Shown: one piece after another, positions 60,579 to 64,000 of the stretch
How positions within the stretch are numbered: position 1 is the stretch's first letter
Layout of the letters: every line of letters begins with the position of its first letter
Source of the DNA: Emcibacter sp.
GTDB taxonomy: Bacteria > Pseudomonadota > Alphaproteobacteria > Sphingomonadales > Emcibacteraceae
Assembly: GCF_963675455.1 (NCBI RefSeq)
Contig: NZ_OY776217.1
Coordinates: 372,001 to 436,000, forward strand
Direction of reading: 5' to 3'
DNA: 64,000 nt
The notes under the pieces: model-generated
What the model saw: only the letters and a program-made list of their open reading frames with translations
Database searches by the model: none
Told to the model about the DNA's origin: nothing
Program-made: the position numbers and the translations under genes

Positions 60579-60842
60579 ATTTTTTATTTAATATATCCTA
60601 ATTCCCTTTAAACGTGAAACACTATTTTTCATACCCATTTAACATTTATAACTAAAGTATTAATAATTTTAGACTATTCGATAAAATTTTCTTAAATCTT
60701 ACTTAATTAAAAGCCATTCGCAATAAAATTCTGCAACTTTAATGCTGCCTGACATCATATTCTATGCCATTTCCCGCATATTACACAAGAAACTATTGTT
60801 ATTCACCTAAAGATAAAAATCGCAAAATAATAAATTAATTTT

Positions 60843-60878
60843 CATAAAATAAGCCCCCTACGCGCAGCAAGGGGCTTA
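60843..60878 (-). terminator. Terminator of the leucine degradation operon
   Basis: TAAGCCCC (60850-60857) pairs with GGGGCTTA (60871-60878) with a 13-base loop; on the minus strand TTATTTTATG follows the stem. It lies 30 bases after the stop of the dehydrogenase gene. Confidence 0.8.
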
Positions 60879-60907
60879 CATACAACAACTTTAAATAGAA
60901 GCTCTCT

Positions 60908-62074
60908 CTAGATTGTTTCGGAAAACAGCTCCCGGCCGATCAGCATCCGGCGTATCTCGCTGGTTCCCGCGCCAATCTCATACAGCTTGGCGTCCCGTAG
61001 CAGTCGTCCGGTGGGAAACTCATTGATATACCCATTTCCGCCCAGCGCCTGAATGGCCTGCAACGCCATCTGGGTCGCCTTCTCAGCAGAATAGAGAATA
61101 CACCCGGCCGCATCCTTGCGGGTGGTCTCGCCCCGGTCACAGGCTGCCGCCACGGCATAGACATAGGCGCGGCTGGCATTGAGTTCCGTATACATGTCGG
61201 CAAGTTTACCCTGCATAAGCTGAAACTCGCCAATGGGGGTGTCAAACTGCTTGCGGTCGTGAACATAGGGGATCACCACATCCAGGCAGGCCTGCATGAT
61301 GCCGATCGGGCCGCCACTTAGCACAACCCGTTCGTAGTCGAGACCGGACATGAGTACCCGGACCCCGGAATTTTCCTGGCCGAGAATATTTTCTTCCGGC
61401 ACCTCACAGTCCTCGAACACCAGCTCGCAGGTGTTTGAGCCGCGCATACCAAGCTTGTCCAGTTTCTGGGCCGTGGAAAATCCCTTCATGCCCTTTTCAA
61501 TCAGGAAAGCAGTGATGCCGCGGGGTCCGGCAGACATATCGGTCTTGGCATAAACCACCAGCGTATCTGCATCGGGACCGTTGGTGATCCACATCTTGTT
61601 GCCGTTCAGCACATAATGGTCGCCTTTTTTCTCCGCCCGCAGTTTCATGCTGACCACATCGGAACCGGCACCCGGTTCGCTCATGGCCAGGGCGCCCACA
61701 TGTTCGCCGCTGATCAGTTTGGGCAGATATTTCCGTTTCTGTTCGTCGGTGCCGTTGCGGTGAATCTGGTTCACACACAGATTGGAATGGGCACCGTAGC
61801 TCAGGCCCACGCTGGCGGACGCGCGAGAGATTTCCTCCATGATCACGGTATGGGCGAGGTAGCCCATTTCCACCCCGCCGAATTCCTCTTTCACCGTCAC
61901 ACCAAGAAGACCCAGGGCTCCCATTTTTTCCCACATGTCCATGGGAAACTCGTTTTTCTCGTCGATCTCCGCCGCCCGGGGGGCAAGCTCCTTGTCGGCA
62001 AAGGAACGCACTGTATCCCGCAGCATGTCAATGTCTTCACCAAGATTAAAATTCAAAGAAGGATATGAAACCAT
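60908..62074 (-). CDS. ivd: Isovaleryl-CoA dehydrogenase
   Basis: 388 residues. Acyl-CoA dehydrogenase with FAD motifs EPGAGSDVVSMKLRAEK and KMWITNGPDADTLVVYAK. The catalytic Glu is in GLDYERVVLSGGPIG and the usual straight-chain Glu site is replaced (YEIGAGTSEIRR), the pattern of isovaleryl-CoA dehydrogenases. Third step of leucine catabolism. ATG 62074 has GGAAAGGA ahead. It follows the HMG-CoA lyase gene by 40 bases in the same operon. Confidence 0.95.
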   Translation of the reverse strand: MVSYPSLNFNLGEDIDMLRDTVRSFADKELAPRAAEIDEKNEFPMDMWEKMGALGLLGVTVKEEFGGVEMGYLAHTVIMEEISRASASVGLSYGAHSNLCVNQIHRNGTDEQKRKYLPKLISGEHVGALAMSEPGAGSDVVSMKLRAEKKGDHYVLNGNKMWITNGPDADTLVVYAKTDMSAGPRGITAFLIEKGMKGFSTAQKLDKLGMRGSNTCELVFEDCEVPEENILGQENSGVRVLMSGLDYERVVLSGGPIGIMQACLDVVIPYVHDRKQFDTPIGEFQLMQGKLADMYTELNASRAYVYAVAAACDRGETTRKDAAGCILYSAEKATQMALQAIQALGGNGYINEFPTGRLLRDAKLYEIGAGTSEIRRMLIGRELFSETI

Positions 62075-62114
62075 TTCCGGTCCTTTCCAGTGTTCCTGCC
62101 GTTTTGCCGGCTAT

Positions 62115-63011
62115 TTAATCAGTTTTACCCATGGCCGTCGCCACCTTTGATGCAGGTGGCCGCCCCAGATGATCGGCAATATACCATGCCGCCTTCACAA
62201 GTTTGTCCAGATCGACACCGGTTTCAAAACCCATGCCGTTCAGCATATAAAGCACATCTTCCGTCGCCACATTGCCGGACGCCCCTTTTGCATAGGGACA
62301 GCCGCCAAGGCCGGCCACGGAACTGTCGACAACCCTGACACCGCGCTCCAGCCCGGTCAGGATGTTGGCCAGCGCCTGGCCGTAGGTGTCATGGCAATGC
62401 AGCGCGATCTTTTCAACGGGGATGCGGTCCAGCACTACTTCCAGCATGTCTGCCATGCTTTTTGGCGTTCCCACACCAATGGTGTCGCCGAGCGAAACCT
62501 CATAGCATCCCATGGCCAGCAGGCGCTCGGACATGACGGCCACAGCCTCGGGCGCAATATCCCCTTCATAGGGACAACCCAGCACGCAGGAGACATAACC
62601 GCGCAGAGCCACGCCATTTTCACACGCCAGTTCGGCCACTGGCGCAAACCGGTCCAGGCTTTCCTCAATGCTGCAGTTGATATTCTTCCGGCTGAAGCTT
62701 TCGGACGCCGCCCCGAAAATGGCCACTTCTGTTGCTCCGGCGTCCAGCGCCGCTTCAAGTCCCCTGAGATTGGGGGTGAGCACCGGATAAGTCACGCCTT
62801 CCCGTTTCGGCAATGCCGCCATGACATCTGAATTATCCCCCATCTGCGGCACCCATTTGGGGGAGACAAAGCTTGTCGCCTCGATATGGGTAAGGCCCGC
62901 CTCGGCCAGGAGTTCGATCAGCCGCACCTTGACGTCGGTCGGCACTACTTCCTTTTCATTCTGCAGGCCGTCCCGGGGGCCGACCTCGTAAAGCCTGACC
63001 TTGTCCGTCAT
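62115..63011 (-). CDS. Hydroxymethylglutaryl-CoA lyase
   Basis: 298 residues. Splits HMG-CoA to acetoacetate and acetyl-CoA, the last step of leucine degradation. VGPRDGLQNEKEVV carries the metal-binding Asp; CHDTYGQALANILTGL and SVAGLGGCPYAKGASGNVAT contain the metal His and the catalytic loop Cys. Coupled to the carboxylase gene by an ATGA overlap. Confidence 0.96.
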   Translation of the reverse strand: MTDKVRLYEVGPRDGLQNEKEVVPTDVKVRLIELLAEAGLTHIEATSFVSPKWVPQMGDNSDVMAALPKREGVTYPVLTPNLRGLEAALDAGATEVAIFGAASESFSRKNINCSIEESLDRFAPVAELACENGVALRGYVSCVLGCPYEGDIAPEAVAVMSERLLAMGCYEVSLGDTIGVGTPKSMADMLEVVLDRIPVEKIALHCHDTYGQALANILTGLERGVRVVDSSVAGLGGCPYAKGASGNVATEDVLYMLNGMGFETGVDLDKLVKAAWYIADHLGRPPASKVATAMGKTD

Positions 63012-64000
63012 TGTTCCGGCTCCGTAATTCTGACCAATACCTGTCCGTCGGAAACCTGATCGCCTTCTCCGGCAGACAATTTCTCCACAGTTCCGGTGAC
63101 CGGCGCCTTCAGGGTATGTTCCATTTTCATGGCTTCCAGTACCAGCAAGGGCTGGCCGGCCTCCACTTCGTCGCCTTCGGCCACCATCAGGCGGCTGACC
63201 TTGCCCGGCATGGGGGTGACAATCACACCGCTGCCGCCGGCTTCTTCGGCATCTTCGGCACCGGGGACAAAATGATGCAGGTAGTGCACCCGGCCGTCAC
63301 AGAAAATGGTCAGGTCGCTGCCGTCTTCCGCAACCGTGGCATGGACTTCCTCGTCGCCATCCTTCATCAGAAAGACGCGGCCCTCCTCATCATGGATATG
63401 GCTGACGACTGCACTCTCGTCTTCAAGTGAAACCCGATAGCCGTTTTGCAGATATTCCACCATAATTTCGTGCCGGTGCTCGCCTTCGATGAAAACCAGC
63501 GGTGATTTCAGGGACAGATTCATCCGCCAGCCGTCGCTCCAGGCAAAAGGATCGTCCCCAGTTGTCTGACGGTCAAGGATACGCACGGCCGCACAGGCCA
63601 GCGTTCCAATACCGGCTTTCTTCCCGGTCGGCAGCAAAGCTTCCGAATGATGCTCGATGAAATGGGTATCCACATCCCCGGCCTTGAAATCAGGATGATC
63701 GAATATGGCCGCCAGAAAATCCAGATTGGTCCTGACCCCTGCCACCGAAGTCTTGCGCAGGGCACGGGCCATCTGCCTGAGCGCCCCGGTCCGGGTCCGG
63801 TCCCAGACGATCAGCTTGGCGATCATCGGATCGTAATAGATGGAAACCTCGTCCCCTTCCTCGATGCCTGTATCCAGACGGAAATGGGCATCCTGAACCG
63901 GCGTGCGTAAATGACTGAGTTTACCCGTCTGGGGCAGGAATCCGTTGGCCGGATCCTCCGCATAGAGCCGCACCTCGAAAGCATGTCCGGCAAGAGCGAT
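63008..64000 (-). CDS. mccA: 3-methylcrotonyl-CoA carboxylase, biotin-containing subunit, N-terminus cut by window edge
   Basis: The frame runs from the window edge to the stop at 63008, 330 residues of the C-terminal part. The sequence begins AGHAFEVRLYAEDPANGFLPQ, the end of the biotin carboxylase domain, and ends in a biotinyl domain with LLVLEAMKMEHTLKAPVTGT, where Lys is biotinylated. In this operon with ivd and HMG-CoA lyase it should be the methylcrotonyl-CoA carboxylase alpha subunit; propionyl-CoA carboxylase is the alternative but less likely. The beta subunit gene is not between these genes and must lie upstream. Confidence 0.9.
   Translation of the reverse strand: MALAGHAFEVRLYAEDPANGFLPQTGKLSHLRTPVQDAHFRLDTGIEEGDEVSIYYDPMIAKLIVWDRTRTGALRQMARALRKTSVAGVRTNLDFLAAIFDHPDFKAGDVDTHFIEHHSEALLPTGKKAGIGTLACAAVRILDRQTTGDDPFAWSDGWRMNLSLKSPLVFIEGEHRHEIMVEYLQNGYRVSLEDESAVVSHIHDEEGRVFLMKDGDEEVHATVAEDGSDLTIFCDGRVHYLHHFVPGAEDAEEAGGSGVIVTPMPGKVSRLMVAEGDEVEAGQPLLVLEAMKMEHTLKAPVTGTVEKLSAGEGDQVSDGQVLVRITEPEQ

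Larger units (their letters stand above)
60510..60907. other. AT-rich intergenic region
   Basis: About 400 strongly AT-rich bases between the ArsR gene and the isovaleryl-CoA dehydrogenase gene. It contains the ArsR palindrome (60569-60578) at one side and a terminator (60850-60878) at the other. No coding frame, tRNA or repeat family is recognisable in the middle (60600-60845). Confidence 0.6.

Overview
This window is a stretch of an alphaproteobacterial chromosome with moderate GC content. The evidence is conserved synteny: hisB-hisH-hisA-hisF-hisE; FYDLN protein / tRNA-Ala / aroA-cmk-rpsA-sppA-ihfB-lapA-pyrF-trpF-trpB-trpA-accD-folC-trxA-addA-addB; amgK/murU-tsaE-divL-ahcY; and the ptsH / EIIA / rapZ / hprK / chvG / chvI block. 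The DivL-type kinase with Tyr in place of the phospho-accepting His, the short HprK, the ChvG/ChvI pair, the FYDLN acidic protein and a GTA-type holin all point to Alphaproteobacteria. I cannot assign the order with confidence; the gene content would suit a marine, Kordiimonas/Emcibacter/Sneathiella-like lineage.

Layout. 1-9.6 kb: partial cupin, dapB, a lipoprotein alkaline phosphatase, an alanine/glycine:cation symporter, DUF2244 protein, nth, a lipoprotein plus CysZ-like membrane protein pair, a PfkB sugar/nucleoside kinase, and two small secreted paralogues on either side of a PAS protein. 9.6-14.2 kb: minus-strand histidine operon with a GNAT acetyltransferase and a DUF2628 protein inside it, ending in hinT. 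14.3-28.4 kb: plus-strand housekeeping genes hslVU, aroA-cmk-rpsA, sppA-ihfB-lapA, pyrF-trpFBA and accD-folC, with a tRNA-Ala and the FYDLN gene on the minus strand. 28.4-46.2 kb: a long minus-strand run, trxA, addAB, a fused amgK-murU, tsaE, divL, ahcY, then HPr, EIIA, RapZ, HprK, ChvG and ChvI.

46.4-51 kb holds a DnaJ-domain protein and then the most interesting group: a CHAD-domain protein translationally coupled to a ParA-type ATPase, a CYTH triphosphatase-like protein, a NUDIX hydrolase and a helix-hairpin-helix protein with a long lysine-rich tail. Together these look like a polyphosphate-associated module, possibly one that positions polyphosphate granules (inference). 51-57.2 kb: DUF2891 protein, MAPEG protein, S9 peptidase, LemA/DUF3137 pair and an AsmA-like protein. 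57.3-58.9 kb: an isolated three-gene lysis cassette (unknown protein, M15 endolysin, GTA-type holin) with its own promoter-like sequence. 59-64 kb: an AI-2E family permease, an ArsR-family regulator with unusually placed cysteines, and part of a leucine degradation operon (mccA, HMG-CoA lyase, isovaleryl-CoA dehydrogenase).

Most genes are ordinary chromosomal genes with tight overlaps that imply translational coupling. I see no CRISPR array, insertion sequence, integrase or attachment site. The notable points are the CHAD-ParA-CYTH-NUDIX-lysine-tail group, the AmgK-MurU fusion, the DivL tyrosine, the orphan lysis cassette, the paired secreted paralogues and several inverted repeats at gene starts.
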